Source: Paraburkholderia graminis C4D1M | GTDB lineage: Bacteria; Pseudomonadota; Gammaproteobacteria; Burkholderiales; Burkholderiaceae | DNA length: 64,000 nucleotides | Reading direction: 5' to 3' | NCBI RefSeq assembly: GCF_000172415.1 | Contig: NZ_ABLD01000014.1 | Location: 102,787-166,786 of the forward strand | In this document: positions 1 through 7,874 of the stretch, in pieces | Position numbering within the stretch: the first letter of the stretch is position 1 | Layout of the letters: each line of letters begins with the position of its first letter | Made by a program: the position numbers and the translations under genes | Notes under the pieces: model-generated | Told to the model about the DNA's origin: nothing | Databases searched by the model: none | What the model saw: the letters and a program-made list of their open reading frames with translations, nothing else

Positions 1-434
1 GCGCAAGCCAGTTCGCCGGTCCTTATGTTGGTTTCAAGCTAGGCGTCAATAATTCGGATGCATCGGGCGCATTCAACAAGGCGTCGCATAACACGGTGTT
101 TCCGGGCTTCACCGCCGGATACAACTTCGACGTGCAGCGGTTCGTGGTAGGAGCCGAGGCTTTCGCGGATTTGCACCACGGCTCCACCACCTTCAAGGAC
201 GCCGGAATCGACGCCAAATTCGGCATGCCGTTTAACCAGTTCATGCCGTACATTCGCGCCGGCTTTACGGGCGACGACCCCGATACGCGGTTCCATTGGG
301 GCCTCGGCGTCGACTACAAGTTCGCGGAGCATGTCAGCGCGGTCGCCGAATGGACCACGGACTCGAGCCATCACGACGGCACGAAGAGAACAAACAATAG
401 CTTCACGGTAGGCGTCCAGTATCACTTCAATTAA
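1..434 (+). CDS. Outer-membrane beta-barrel protein, 3' part only
   Basis: The reading frame is open from base 3 to the TAA at 432-434, so the start lies before the window. The visible 143 residues show alternating aromatic/hydrophobic strands and the glycine-rich turns of a small 8-stranded barrel (PYVGFKLGVN, FTAGYNFDVQRFVVGAEA, WGLGVDYKF, SFTVGVQYHF). It ends in a strand with a near-terminal phenylalanine, as outer-membrane proteins recognised by BamA usually do. This matches opacity/OmpW/OmpA-like barrels in general; no specific function can be assigned. It reads toward the riboswitch and exchanger but is separated from them by about 480 bases. Confidence 0.7.
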   Translation, partial: ASQFAGPYVGFKLGVNNSDASGAFNKASHNTVFPGFTAGYNFDVQRFVVGAEAFADLHHGSTTFKDAGIDAKFGMPFNQFMPYIRAGFTGDDPDTRFHWGLGVDYKFAEHVSAVAEWTTDSSHHDGTKRTNNSFTVGVQYHFN

Positions 435-538
435 TGACTCGATGAGCTTGCGTGCGGCAAGAAAACAGACCGCTGCGCAAGCTGCATAGACACCACACTT
501 GGCACGCAGTAAAAGCTCGGCTCACGGCGAACACAGTC

Positions 539-564
539 AACAAGCTTCTTTGCGAAGGCTTGTT
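539..564 (+). terminator. Possible hairpin after the beta-barrel gene
   Basis: AACAAGC at 539-545 pairs with GCTTGTT at 558-564 and TTC at 546-548 with GAA at 554-556, leaving one bulged G and a 5-base loop. No T-run follows, so termination is uncertain. Bases 435-538 show nothing else recognisable. Confidence 0.3.
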
Positions 565-591
565 GGCTCCGCCCACTCCCGCTAAAATCCC

Positions 592-722
592 CGGGTCACT
601 GGGGAGTAGCCTTCCTTCACGCATCGCGGCATCGCGGCATCGCCTGAAGGAGAGCGCGTCAACATACTTGGCCTGCGGGTCATGGCGCGTTCGACCGGGT
701 CGGTTTGGCGAGACCATTGGCG
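592..722 (+). promoter_or_regulatory. yybP-ykoY family (Mn2+) riboswitch
   Basis: All three sequence blocks of the yybP-ykoY aptamer appear in order: GGGGAGTAGC at 601-610, GTCAACATACT at 658-668, and GGCGAGACCATTGGC at about 707-721. Between the first two, a stem pairs CTTC near 611-615 with GAAG near 646-649, around a loop holding three copies of an 8-base GCATCGCG-like unit. Members of this family sense Mn2+ and switch on Mn2+ export genes; that is known for the family. The exchanger starting at 918 is the only downstream gene on this strand. The family assignment is firm, but the exact ends are approximate. Confidence 0.9.
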
Positions 723-736
723 CACTGCTTCGTTCT

Positions 737-781
737 GGTCGGACGGGTCGCGGTGCGTCATGGTTCGTCTTACGTCCGACC
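737..781 (+). promoter_or_regulatory. Candidate expression-platform hairpin of the riboswitch
   Basis: GGTCGGACG at 737-745 is perfectly complementary to CGTCCGACC at 773-781, giving a 9-base stem about 15 bases past the aptamer. There is no T-run after it. It could therefore act through Rho or translation rather than as an intrinsic terminator. The link to the riboswitch is inferred from position only. Bases 782-917 show nothing else recognisable. Confidence 0.4.
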
Positions 782-917
782 TCGGAGCCGCTGTGAAATC
801 CCGCGCTGTTCAATCTCCTCGTCTTCTGCTCAACTTGCTGTCGCGCGATCTGCCGCGCCGCACGTTTTCGGTCCATCACGTCGATCACGTCAATCCCTTC
901 GATGCACGGAGCCGCGC

Positions 918-1928
918 ATGACCGGTCTTCTCATCGAACTGGCCATCATGCTGGTCGTCATCCTCGTGGCGGCCGAGCTTTTCACCAACGCGCTCGAACA
1001 TCTCGGCGAGCGGCTTAAGATATCCGAAGGCGTGACCGGCTCGTTGTTCGCTGCAGTCGGCACCGCGTTGCCCGAGACGCTCGTGCCGCTTATAGCGATT
1101 GTCGGCGGGACGAGCGATCGTGCCGTCAACGAGGAGATCGGCGTGGGCGCGATTCTCGGCGCACCGCTGATGCTGTCCACGCTGTCCACCTTTCTGATGA
1201 CGCTCGCCGTGCTGCGCTCGCGCGGCGTCGGCGGACGCGTCGCGCCGGAGCGTTCGGGCTTCACTCGCGATCTCAACTATTTCCTCTTTGCGTTCCTGCT
1301 GGCCGCCGCGGCCATGTATGTGCCGCATGAGCAGCGCATCGTGCGCGCGCTCTTCAGCGTCGCGCTCGTCGGCGTGTATGTCGCCTATGTCGTGGCGACC
1401 TTCCGCGCGTCGAACGATCTCGTCGATGCAGGCCACGGCACGGAAGCGCCCGGCAAGATGATGCTCGCGCGCATCGGCGTGCCGACCAACCTAGCGACCA
1501 TCGCCGTCCAACTGCTGATCGCGGTCGGGTTGCTCGTGTGGGGCGCGGAGGGCTTCATCCATGGCGTGCGGGGCGTGTCCGTGGTGGTCGGCGTGTCGCC
1601 GCTGCTGCTGTCGCTGCTGATCATTCCGATCGCCACGGAGTTGCCGGAGAAGGTCAACAGCATCCTGTGGATTCGCCGCGGCAAGGACACTCTGGCGTTC
1701 GGCAACATCACGGGCGCGATGGTGTTTCAGGGCACCTTGTTGCCGGCTATCGGCATTCTGCTGACGCCGTGGACGCCGCGCATCGAGGTGGTGACGGGCA
1801 TCGTCATCACGCTGGTCGCGGCGGGCTGGCTGCGGCTCAACGCGCGAGAGCACGGCGCGCCCGTGTGGGCGCTGCTGGTCTGCGGCGCGCTGTACGCCGC
1901 TTATCTGGCGATCACGCTAAGCCGTTAG
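918..1928 (+). CDS. CaCA-family cation exchanger, possible Mn2+/Ca2+ exporter
   Basis: A 336-residue inner-membrane protein with about ten hydrophobic segments. The two alpha-repeat signatures of the Ca2+/cation antiporter family are visible: VGTALPETLVPLIAIVGG near residues 47-64 and the second repeat around IPIATELPEKVNSILW near 237-252, each with the acidic residue expected to bind the ion. The ATG at 918 is chosen because the protein begins directly with a first membrane helix there. The frame stays open further upstream, but that part runs through the riboswitch. Control by a Mn2+-type riboswitch suggests Mn2+ (or Ca2+/Mn2+) efflux. The transported ion is inferred, not shown. Confidence 0.8.
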   Translation: MTGLLIELAIMLVVILVAAELFTNALEHLGERLKISEGVTGSLFAAVGTALPETLVPLIAIVGGTSDRAVNEEIGVGAILGAPLMLSTLSTFLMTLAVLRSRGVGGRVAPERSGFTRDLNYFLFAFLLAAAAMYVPHEQRIVRALFSVALVGVYVAYVVATFRASNDLVDAGHGTEAPGKMMLARIGVPTNLATIAVQLLIAVGLLVWGAEGFIHGVRGVSVVVGVSPLLLSLLIIPIATELPEKVNSILWIRRGKDTLAFGNITGAMVFQGTLLPAIGILLTPWTPRIEVVTGIVITLVAAGWLRLNAREHGAPVWALLVCGALYAAYLAITLSR

Positions 1929-2181
1929 GCGTTCGAGCCACGTCGCCGGCGAATCACAAGCCGCGGCGATGCTCCCGCCCAATACATCGATCTAACGGCT
2001 TTTCTCTCGCCAACTCCCGGAATCGCGCGATGCGCGACGACGGCATAATTTCACAAACCATTGCGACATGGGTCTCGACAAGCGCCGCCGACGAAATCAC
2101 CGTTGCGCGGCGCATTCTTCGCGCATGTTGTCGATGCATCAAGCGGCAGGGAACCAGTCGAGCAAGTCCGCGGAGGCGGGT

Positions 2182-2844
2182 ATGAGCCACATTGTCATCG
2201 TCGGATCGGGCGGCCATGCAAAAGTCGTCATCGATATTGTCGAGCAGGAAGGAAAACACAGCATTGCCGGGTTAATCGACGCATACCGCAACGTGGGTGA
2301 ACGGACGCTCGACTATCCGGTGCTTGGCGGCGAAGCCGATCTTCCCCGTCTCGTGGCTGAACACGATCTGCAAGGCACCATCATTGCAATCGGCGACAAC
2401 GTCGTCCGCTCGAAAGTGGCGGCGAAGGTCGAAGCGCTTTGCCCCCAACTGCAGTTCATGAATGCCATTCATCCGCGGGCAACGATTGGTCACGGGACAA
2501 CGGTCGGGGCGGGCAGTGTAGTGATGGCTGGAGCGGTCGTTAATCCCGACTGTCGCGTAGGCCAGTTCTGTATTCTGAACACGAACTCGTCTCTGGATCA
2601 CGACTCTGTGATGGACGAGTTTTCGAGCCTGGCGCCCGGAGCGATAACGGGTGGCAACTGCCGGATCGGTGCGTATTCCGCCATTAGCATCGGCGCAGTT
2701 CTTCGCCACGGCATCAACGTCGGAGAGCACAGCATCGTTGGCGCGGGAGCCACCGTTCTGAGGGACGTCGAGCCCTATTCGGTCGTCTACGGCAGTCCCG
2801 CCAGGAAGGTGCGCGACAGGGTTGCCGGGGCCCGCTATCTGTGA
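2182..2844 (+). CDS. NeuD/PglD-like sugar O/N-acyltransferase
   Basis: A 220-residue protein with the two-part layout of the NeuD/PglD/VioB family. An N-terminal Rossmann-like nucleotide-sugar part (IVIVGSGGHAKVV, residues 4-16) is followed by left-handed beta-helix hexapeptide repeats from about residue 95 to 205, ending in VYGSPARKV. A histidine fits the catalytic position (H140 in SSLDHDSVMD). Family members transfer an acyl group to the amino group of a nucleotide-linked aminodideoxy sugar or to sialic acid. GGAGG at 2172-2176 precedes the ATG by five bases. The nearby sugar aminotransferase and the flagellin glycosyltransferase suggest it finishes the sugar placed on flagellin; that role is inferred. 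Confidence 0.82.
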   Translation: MSHIVIVGSGGHAKVVIDIVEQEGKHSIAGLIDAYRNVGERTLDYPVLGGEADLPRLVAEHDLQGTIIAIGDNVVRSKVAAKVEALCPQLQFMNAIHPRATIGHGTTVGAGSVVMAGAVVNPDCRVGQFCILNTNSSLDHDSVMDEFSSLAPGAITGGNCRIGAYSAISIGAVLRHGINVGEHSIVGAGATVLRDVEPYSVVYGSPARKVRDRVAGARYL

Positions 2845-2941
2845 ATGCAGGCCCTACGTTCACCCTGTCTACAACTTGCCCGGCAGTTCCATGCGGCAGT
2901 AAAGTCATCGTGGACTAAACCTCAACACGCACTGGATTTAT

Positions 2942-3679
2942 ATGAACGTTGTTACGTCGGATGACAGCATCGGCGTCGTGCCGACTCATCCTCTATCGAA
3001 GCATTTCATTGTGATCGGCTACCGGGACGGGGCTTTCTCAACCATCCCTAACAAGTTCTTCAGGAACTGGCTGGATGAAGAGGCCACCGACGGAGTGTTT
3101 CATATCGGCCGATGCAGTGTTCTCGGCGTGGGTTCGGTCGCCAGATACGACGGCCATGCGCAGAAGCTGGTGATTGGAAAGAACGTCGCAGGCGGTATGG
3201 GGCTCAAGTTCATTCTGAACGCCCAGCATGAAACGAAGACCATATCGACGACCATGTTCAGCATCTACGGCAACGGTCTCACCAATGCAATGATGCCGCA
3301 ATACGCTGACACGGTTATTCATAACGATGTGTGGATCGGCGACGAGGCTGTATTCCTGGGCGGCAGCGTCATCGAAAGCGGATGCGTTATCGGTGCGCGC
3401 TCGCTGATACCGCCGAACTTCCGCAGCGAACCGTATGGTATCTATGCGGGCTCGCCGGCGCGGCTGGTGCGTTTCCGCTTTTCGGAAAAAGTACGGGAGC
3501 GCTTGCTGGATCTGGCATGGTGGGACATGTCGCTGCAGTGGATCAAAGACAATAACGACGCGTTCGTTGTCGATCTCACGGCGGACGAGGGGCGTGCGCT
3601 CGAAGTACTCGGTGAGCTTCAGCGGGCCAAAGCCGCAGAACTGGCGACTGTGCGTGAACAGTCCCAGCAGACCTTGTAG
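2942..3679 (+). CDS. CatB-like hexapeptide acyltransferase
   Basis: A 245-residue protein of the xenobiotic/CatB acetyltransferase type. It has a core of hexapeptide repeats (residues about 70-165, e.g. VIHNDVWIGDEAVFLGGSV, followed by IGARSLIP), the acceptor-site region NAQHETKT near residue 94, and the usual closing motif YAGSPARLVRFRF. The C-terminal helix after residue 180 (WWDMSLQW) is also typical of this family. It probably acetylates a hydroxyl or amino group on a sugar. It follows the NeuD-like gene by 97 bases on the same strand and converges on the aminotransferase gene, with a shared terminator between them. A role in glycan decoration is inferred from position. Confidence 0.75.
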   Translation: MNVVTSDDSIGVVPTHPLSKHFIVIGYRDGAFSTIPNKFFRNWLDEEATDGVFHIGRCSVLGVGSVARYDGHAQKLVIGKNVAGGMGLKFILNAQHETKTISTTMFSIYGNGLTNAMMPQYADTVIHNDVWIGDEAVFLGGSVIESGCVIGARSLIPPNFRSEPYGIYAGSPARLVRFRFSEKVRERLLDLAWWDMSLQWIKDNNDAFVVDLTADEGRALEVLGELQRAKAAELATVREQSQQTL

Positions 3680-3709
3680 TTACTAGCGGGCTTCTTTCCT
3701 GACACAAAC

Positions 3710-3748
3710 AAAGAGCACTCGACGCATGTCACGCGTCGAGTGCTCTTT
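3710..3748. terminator. Strong bidirectional terminator
   Basis: A perfect 16-base stem (3710-3725 with 3733-3748) around a 7-base loop, flanked by A-rich sequence on the left and TTTT on the right. It sits between two converging genes and can end transcription from both sides. Confidence 0.9.
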
Positions 3749-3781
3749 TGTATCTGGAGTTCACAAGAGAGCGTGCTGCCT

Positions 3782-4927
3782 TTAATACGTCTTGATGATA
3801 TCGACGATCCGTTCCACGTTCGCAGTGGAAAGACCGGGGTAAATCGGCAGACACAGCACTTTCCTCGCCGCATCGGCTGCGACCGGAAGGTTGGCGGGGT
3901 TGGCGCTGACGAGACCGCGATACATGGGGAAATCCGAGATCAGCGGATAAAAATAGCGGCGCACGATGATCTTGTGCTGACGCAATCTCTCGAACAACGC
4001 GTCGCGACTGCACGGAAAATCGTCTTCGACGAGAATCGGGAAGTAAGCGCGATTCGCAATGGGGCTGTCGCAGGCCGGCAGGCAACGGATGCCTGGCACA
4101 TCGGAAAGCAGCGCGCAGTACTGGGAAGCGATATCGCGTCGACTGGCTAATGCTTCATCGATATTCTTCAATTGCAGAAGGCCGAACGCGGCATTGACTT
4201 CGCTCATCTTGCCGTTAATGCCGGGCGCGACCACCGTCGTCTCATCGACGAAGCCGAAGTTCTTCAGGTGGTTGACCCGCTGTTTGGTCTTTGCATCCGG
4301 GCAAATGATCGCGCCGCCTTCGAATGTGTTGAAGATCTTCGTCGCGTGAAAACTCAGAACGGAGAGATCGCCGTGGCGAAGAACGCTGCCGCCGCCCGTG
4401 CGCACACCAAATGCGTGAGCCGCGTCGTAGATGACCTTGAGGTTGTAGTTGTCGGCGATCTTCTGAATGGCTTCGGTGTCGCAAGGATAACCATAGCAAT
4501 GCACCGGCAGGATCGCCGTAGTCTGCGGCGTGATGGCGGCCTCGATCTTTCGCGGATCCATATTCAGCGTGTGCGGATCGACGTCGACGAAAACGGGCTT
4601 GATGCCGTTCCAGAGCAGCGAATGCGCGGTTGCCACGAAAGAATAGGGCGTTGTGATCACCTCGCCCGTAATGCGCAGCGCCTGCAATGCAGTAACGAGA
4701 CCCAGCGTGCCGTTCGAAAACAGCGCAAGGTGGTCGACGCCGAGATACTCCTCGAGCGCCGCCTCGAGCCGTTGGTGAAACGGGCCGCCGTTAGTCAGCA
4801 CCTTGCTGTCCCAGATCTCGCGAAGATACGGAATGAAGTCGTCAAGCGGCGACAGATAAGGTTGCGTGACAAAGATGGTTTCTTCTGTCAGCGCCGAAAC
4901 AGCTTCAGCAGGCAGGCTTGCGTTCAT
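3782..4927 (-). CDS. DegT/DnrJ/EryC1 sugar aminotransferase (VioA-like)
   Basis: A 381-residue PLP enzyme of the sugar aminotransferase family. Visible landmarks are the SNGTLGL phosphate-binding loop near residue 71, the YDAAHAFG motif with D168 that contacts the PLP ring nitrogen, and the Schiff-base lysine K197 in SFHATKIFNT. The family adds an amino group from glutamate to a nucleotide-linked 4-keto or 3-keto-6-deoxy sugar. The start of the protein (FVTQPYLSPLDDF) resembles VioA-type dTDP-4-amino-4,6-dideoxyglucose transaminases. It lies 38 bases downstream of the GT41 gene and is probably co-transcribed. A role in making the flagellin sugar is inferred; B. cenocepacia flagellin is known to carry a 4-amino-4,6-dideoxyglucose derivative. 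Confidence 0.85.
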   Translation of the reverse strand: MNASLPAEAVSALTEETIFVTQPYLSPLDDFIPYLREIWDSKVLTNGGPFHQRLEAALEEYLGVDHLALFSNGTLGLVTALQALRITGEVITTPYSFVATAHSLLWNGIKPVFVDVDPHTLNMDPRKIEAAITPQTTAILPVHCYGYPCDTEAIQKIADNYNLKVIYDAAHAFGVRTGGGSVLRHGDLSVLSFHATKIFNTFEGGAIICPDAKTKQRVNHLKNFGFVDETTVVAPGINGKMSEVNAAFGLLQLKNIDEALASRRDIASQYCALLSDVPGIRCLPACDSPIANRAYFPILVEDDFPCSRDALFERLRQHKIIVRRYFYPLISDFPMYRGLVSANPANLPVAADAARKVLCLPIYPGLSTANVERIVDIIKTY

Positions 4928-4965
4928 GATTGGGTTCTTCGCTAGTAGGTGCAGCGCGCGGCTCG

Positions 4966-7341
4966 TTAGATCACCGCGTCCGTCGAAAGCGCAGCAGGCG
5001 ACGGGGACCAGTCAGCCGGCAAGGTCGCTTCGAAGGCGGTAGGCGTTTGATCCGCGCACCAACGCTTCCACATGGTGCGCAGCGCAATCGACAGACCCGC
5101 CGCGACCTTCTCCGGCTGGAATGGAACGGAGTTCAGGCAGCGCTCGCGCATGCCGATTCGAAGTTCGTTGAGCGCGTCCAGATCGCGAGTCAACTCGAGA
5201 CTCTTGCGGACAAAATCTTCCTTGTCGCGCACGATGAACTGTTCGAGTCCAACGTGCTCGAGCCAGCAGGCGCCTCCGCGGCTCGGCATCGATATGCCGG
5301 GCATCGTGATCGTTGGGACTCCCATCCATAGCGCGTTGAGCGTCGTGGTCGAGCCCGTGTAGGGGAACGTATCGAGGCAGAGGTCGACCTGGTGGTGCTG
5401 CTGCATGTAAAGAGGCAGCGACCCGCGCGGGCAAAACGTCAGCCGGTCCGCGGTGATGCCTTCGGCGGCGAACCATTCCAGATATGTCGGCTCGTCCAGC
5501 TTGCTCGAGATCGCGCCAATCACCATTCGCGAGGACGGCTCGGCGCGCAAAATGACGCTCCAGAGTGCGATAACTTCCTGACTCAGCTTGTTCAGCCGGT
5601 TGAAGCTGCCGTACGTGACATAGCCTTTATGAAGTGCGGGCAACGCATTCACGGGCGGGCAGTTCGGCGGCGGCATGAACGGAGCGATCGCGGGCAACAG
5701 CGCCAGCTTTTCGACGAACTGATCCTCGAATTGCGCGGGAGGCGTGATGAAGCGATCCGACAGGTAGTAATCGAATGCGGTCATTCCGGTGGTGGCTGGA
5801 TAGCCGATCCACGACGCCTGAATAGGCGCGGGCTTGTGTGCGAGTGCAATGATTCGCGAATGCGCCGTATGCCCCGAAAGATCAATGACAATATCGATTC
5901 CGTCATCGGCAATCTTCTTGCTCAGCGCCGCATCGCCAAGATCGGCCACCGCGTGCCACGAGTCGGCGTGTGCGCGAAGCTTCTCGGTAAGGTGGTCATT
6001 CACCCCAAAGGTGTAATAGAAGTGAAGCGATAGCTCGGGGTCATGGGTCAAATGCTGCACGACGGGCAGAAGATAGTAAGCCGCCGCATGATTGCAAAAG
6101 TCGCCGGAAACGAAAGCGATGCGCAGCTTGCGCTCGGGATCACGTCGATTGGTGTAACGGCGGCTCGCAACGATGGCGGGAACGTCGTGCATTTCCCCGA
6201 ATAACCTGTGTTCCTTAAGGAACGCGGCCTTGCTGATCGTATTGCTGTGCGTCAGGCAGAACAGCAAATTCGTGCGTGCGTTGCTATTGGCAGGCTCGAT
6301 TTCAAGCGCGGTGCGCAGCGCGGCTTCGGCTTCCGCGATAGCGCCGATGCCGAGATACACGTTGCCCAGCGAACTGTGTACAGAAGCCGAGCGCGGTGCA
6401 AGCTGTGCGGCTCGCATGCATGACGCAATCGCCTCGGCGCGCCGTCCAAGCGCGACCAGCGTGACGCCGAGAATCCGATGTGCCTCTGCGTGATCCGGCG
6501 CAATGGCGATAAGTTGCCGTGCGTGCCGTTCGGCTTCGTCCAGCGCGCCGGTGTGGCGCGATGTATCGGCGAGCAGTAACCGGCAAATCATGTCAGTGGG
6601 ATCCAGCTCCACGCCTTTGCGCGACGCTTCGAGTACTTCGCGGAATTGATTGTTCTTGTGAAGCGAAATGGAGAGCGCACGCCAACACTGGATGTCTTTC
6701 GGGTAGCGAGCGGTCAGCTTGCGAGCGAGCTTGATGGCTTCCGGGAAATTGCCCTTGTGCACCAGCGCGTTGTGCTTTTGAATCTCCGCGGCCGATGCTG
6801 CACGATGCTGAGCCGCGCTCAACGGTACGCGCGCGATTTTTGCCGGCTCCTCGGCCGCTTCGCCGATGACCAGATTGACGTCTTGCACAGCGTCCGGATG
6901 CGCATTGACTTTGATTTCCATCCGCTTTTCCGGCTGCGCCAACTGATGAATCAGGCTATTCATCGCGGGGCCTTGAACGCCCTGCTGTTGTGCCAGCTCC
7001 ACCGCGGTCCATGCGGCTGCTAACTGATTGCTTTCGAACAGCGCATTGATATAGGCGACCCAATACTGTCCGTTGGACGGTCTCACGCCTAGCGCGACTT
7101 CGAAGTGCGGAACGGCTTCGGCGGCGCGGTTCGTCTGGACCTTGATCACGCCGAGGTTGTAGTTCGCGTCCGGATGCTCCGGCATGGCCTCGAGAATGGC
7201 TTCGAACAGCGCGCGCGCGTCGTCGATCTCACCCTTGTGATATTGCTCGATGGCGCTCTGCATGACGAGAGCGATGTCCTGAGCACGCTGCTGTTCAGGA
7301 GTGAGAGGCTGGGACGTCGGGAACTGGAATTGGATGGACAT
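4966..7341 (-). CDS. TPR-GT41 (SPINDLY/OGT-like) glycosyltransferase, probable flagellin modifier
   Basis: A 791-residue protein. The first roughly 370 residues hold tetratricopeptide repeats in two groups (for example HPDANYNLGVIKVQ near 54 and RSASVHSSLGNVYL near 313). The remainder is a GT41 catalytic part similar to eukaryotic O-GlcNAc transferase. Visible motifs are DIVIDLSGHTAHSR, PIQASWIGYPATTG, TYGSFNRLNKLS and DTFPYTGSTTTLNALWMGVP. GT41 enzymes move a sugar from a nucleotide donor to Ser/Thr. The gene lies directly beyond fliC-fliD-fliT on the same strand, and a homologous gene next to fliD glycosylates flagellin in Burkholderia. A terminator after fliT suggests it has its own promoter in 7342-7444, though none was clear. 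Confidence 0.85.
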   Translation of the reverse strand: MSIQFQFPTSQPLTPEQQRAQDIALVMQSAIEQYHKGEIDDARALFEAILEAMPEHPDANYNLGVIKVQTNRAAEAVPHFEVALGVRPSNGQYWVAYINALFESNQLAAAWTAVELAQQQGVQGPAMNSLIHQLAQPEKRMEIKVNAHPDAVQDVNLVIGEAAEEPAKIARVPLSAAQHRAASAAEIQKHNALVHKGNFPEAIKLARKLTARYPKDIQCWRALSISLHKNNQFREVLEASRKGVELDPTDMICRLLLADTSRHTGALDEAERHARQLIAIAPDHAEAHRILGVTLVALGRRAEAIASCMRAAQLAPRSASVHSSLGNVYLGIGAIAEAEAALRTALEIEPANSNARTNLLFCLTHSNTISKAAFLKEHRLFGEMHDVPAIVASRRYTNRRDPERKLRIAFVSGDFCNHAAAYYLLPVVQHLTHDPELSLHFYYTFGVNDHLTEKLRAHADSWHAVADLGDAALSKKIADDGIDIVIDLSGHTAHSRIIALAHKPAPIQASWIGYPATTGMTAFDYYLSDRFITPPAQFEDQFVEKLALLPAIAPFMPPPNCPPVNALPALHKGYVTYGSFNRLNKLSQEVIALWSVILRAEPSSRMVIGAISSKLDEPTYLEWFAAEGITADRLTFCPRGSLPLYMQQHHQVDLCLDTFPYTGSTTTLNALWMGVPTITMPGISMPSRGGACWLEHVGLEQFIVRDKEDFVRKSLELTRDLDALNELRIGMRERCLNSVPFQPEKVAAGLSIALRTMWKRWCADQTPTAFEATLPADWSPSPAALSTDAVI

Positions 7342-7444
7342 GATGCTCGCACGAGGAAGCTGTACGTTGGATTATCAAGTCCGAATTCGCGCCGTGAAGG
7401 GTGGAAGTGACGGCAAAATGGCCACCAATTCACCTGATTACGGA

Positions 7445-7476
7445 GCACAAAAAGAAACGCCCGCGCAAGGCGGGCG
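7445..7476 (-). terminator. Terminator of the fliD-fliT operon
   Basis: On the minus strand, CGCCCGC (7476-7470) pairs with GCGGGCG (7464-7458), followed by TTTCTTTTTG. This separates fliT from the glycosyltransferase gene. Confidence 0.8.
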
Positions 7477-7557
7477 AGGGTGCAACGAGCGCAGCTTTAC
7501 TCCGGTGCGCAGTTGTTGTTGGCTTACGGTTAAGGCGTCTTTGCGCCGCTTATCGGC

Positions 7558-7857
7558 TTACAGCAACGCCGTTTTCTGATACTTGTCGACGGCGCTCGCG
7601 CGGCGCATCGCGGCCGTGAATTCGGCCTGCAATTCCACTTGCGTGGTTTGCGCATTGGCGTAAAGCGCTGCGTCGCGCGCGACGATCGAACGGATCACGT
7701 CGAGCGAGCCTTGCACCTGCTGCGCGTCAAGCGACATGATCAGCGGCGAGCGGATTTCGGCGAGCCGCGCGGCTTCGGGCCAGTCGGCCAGCGCGGCCGC
7801 TTGCTCGATCTCGCCGGTCAGCGCCAGCACTTTCCCGATCAGGGCAGAGGACTCCAT
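7558..7857 (-). CDS. fliT: Flagellar chaperone FliT
   Basis: A 99-residue, mostly helical, acidic protein lying 17 bases behind fliD, the usual place of fliT. It keeps the FliT pattern of a long first helix rich in Leu and Ala, the ADWPEAARLAEIRSPLI stretch near residues 24-40, and a C-terminal helix ending in KYQKTALL. FliT is the cytoplasmic export chaperone of the cap protein FliD, and in enterics it also binds FlhDC and lowers class II expression. Sequence conservation in this family is weak, so the name rests on size, helix pattern and position. No FliS gene is next to it. Confidence 0.8.
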   Translation of the reverse strand: MESSALIGKVLALTGEIEQAAALADWPEAARLAEIRSPLIMSLDAQQVQGSLDVIRSIVARDAALYANAQTTQVELQAEFTAAMRRASAVDKYQKTALL

Positions 7858-7874
7858 GTGCGTTCTCCGTGACG

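Noticed and set aside
437..900. Open frames across the riboswitch (both strands)
   Set aside because: They run through the conserved RNA blocks and have no protein similarity.
3331..3555. Frames nested in the CatB-like gene
   Set aside because: Shadows without their own start signals or patterns.
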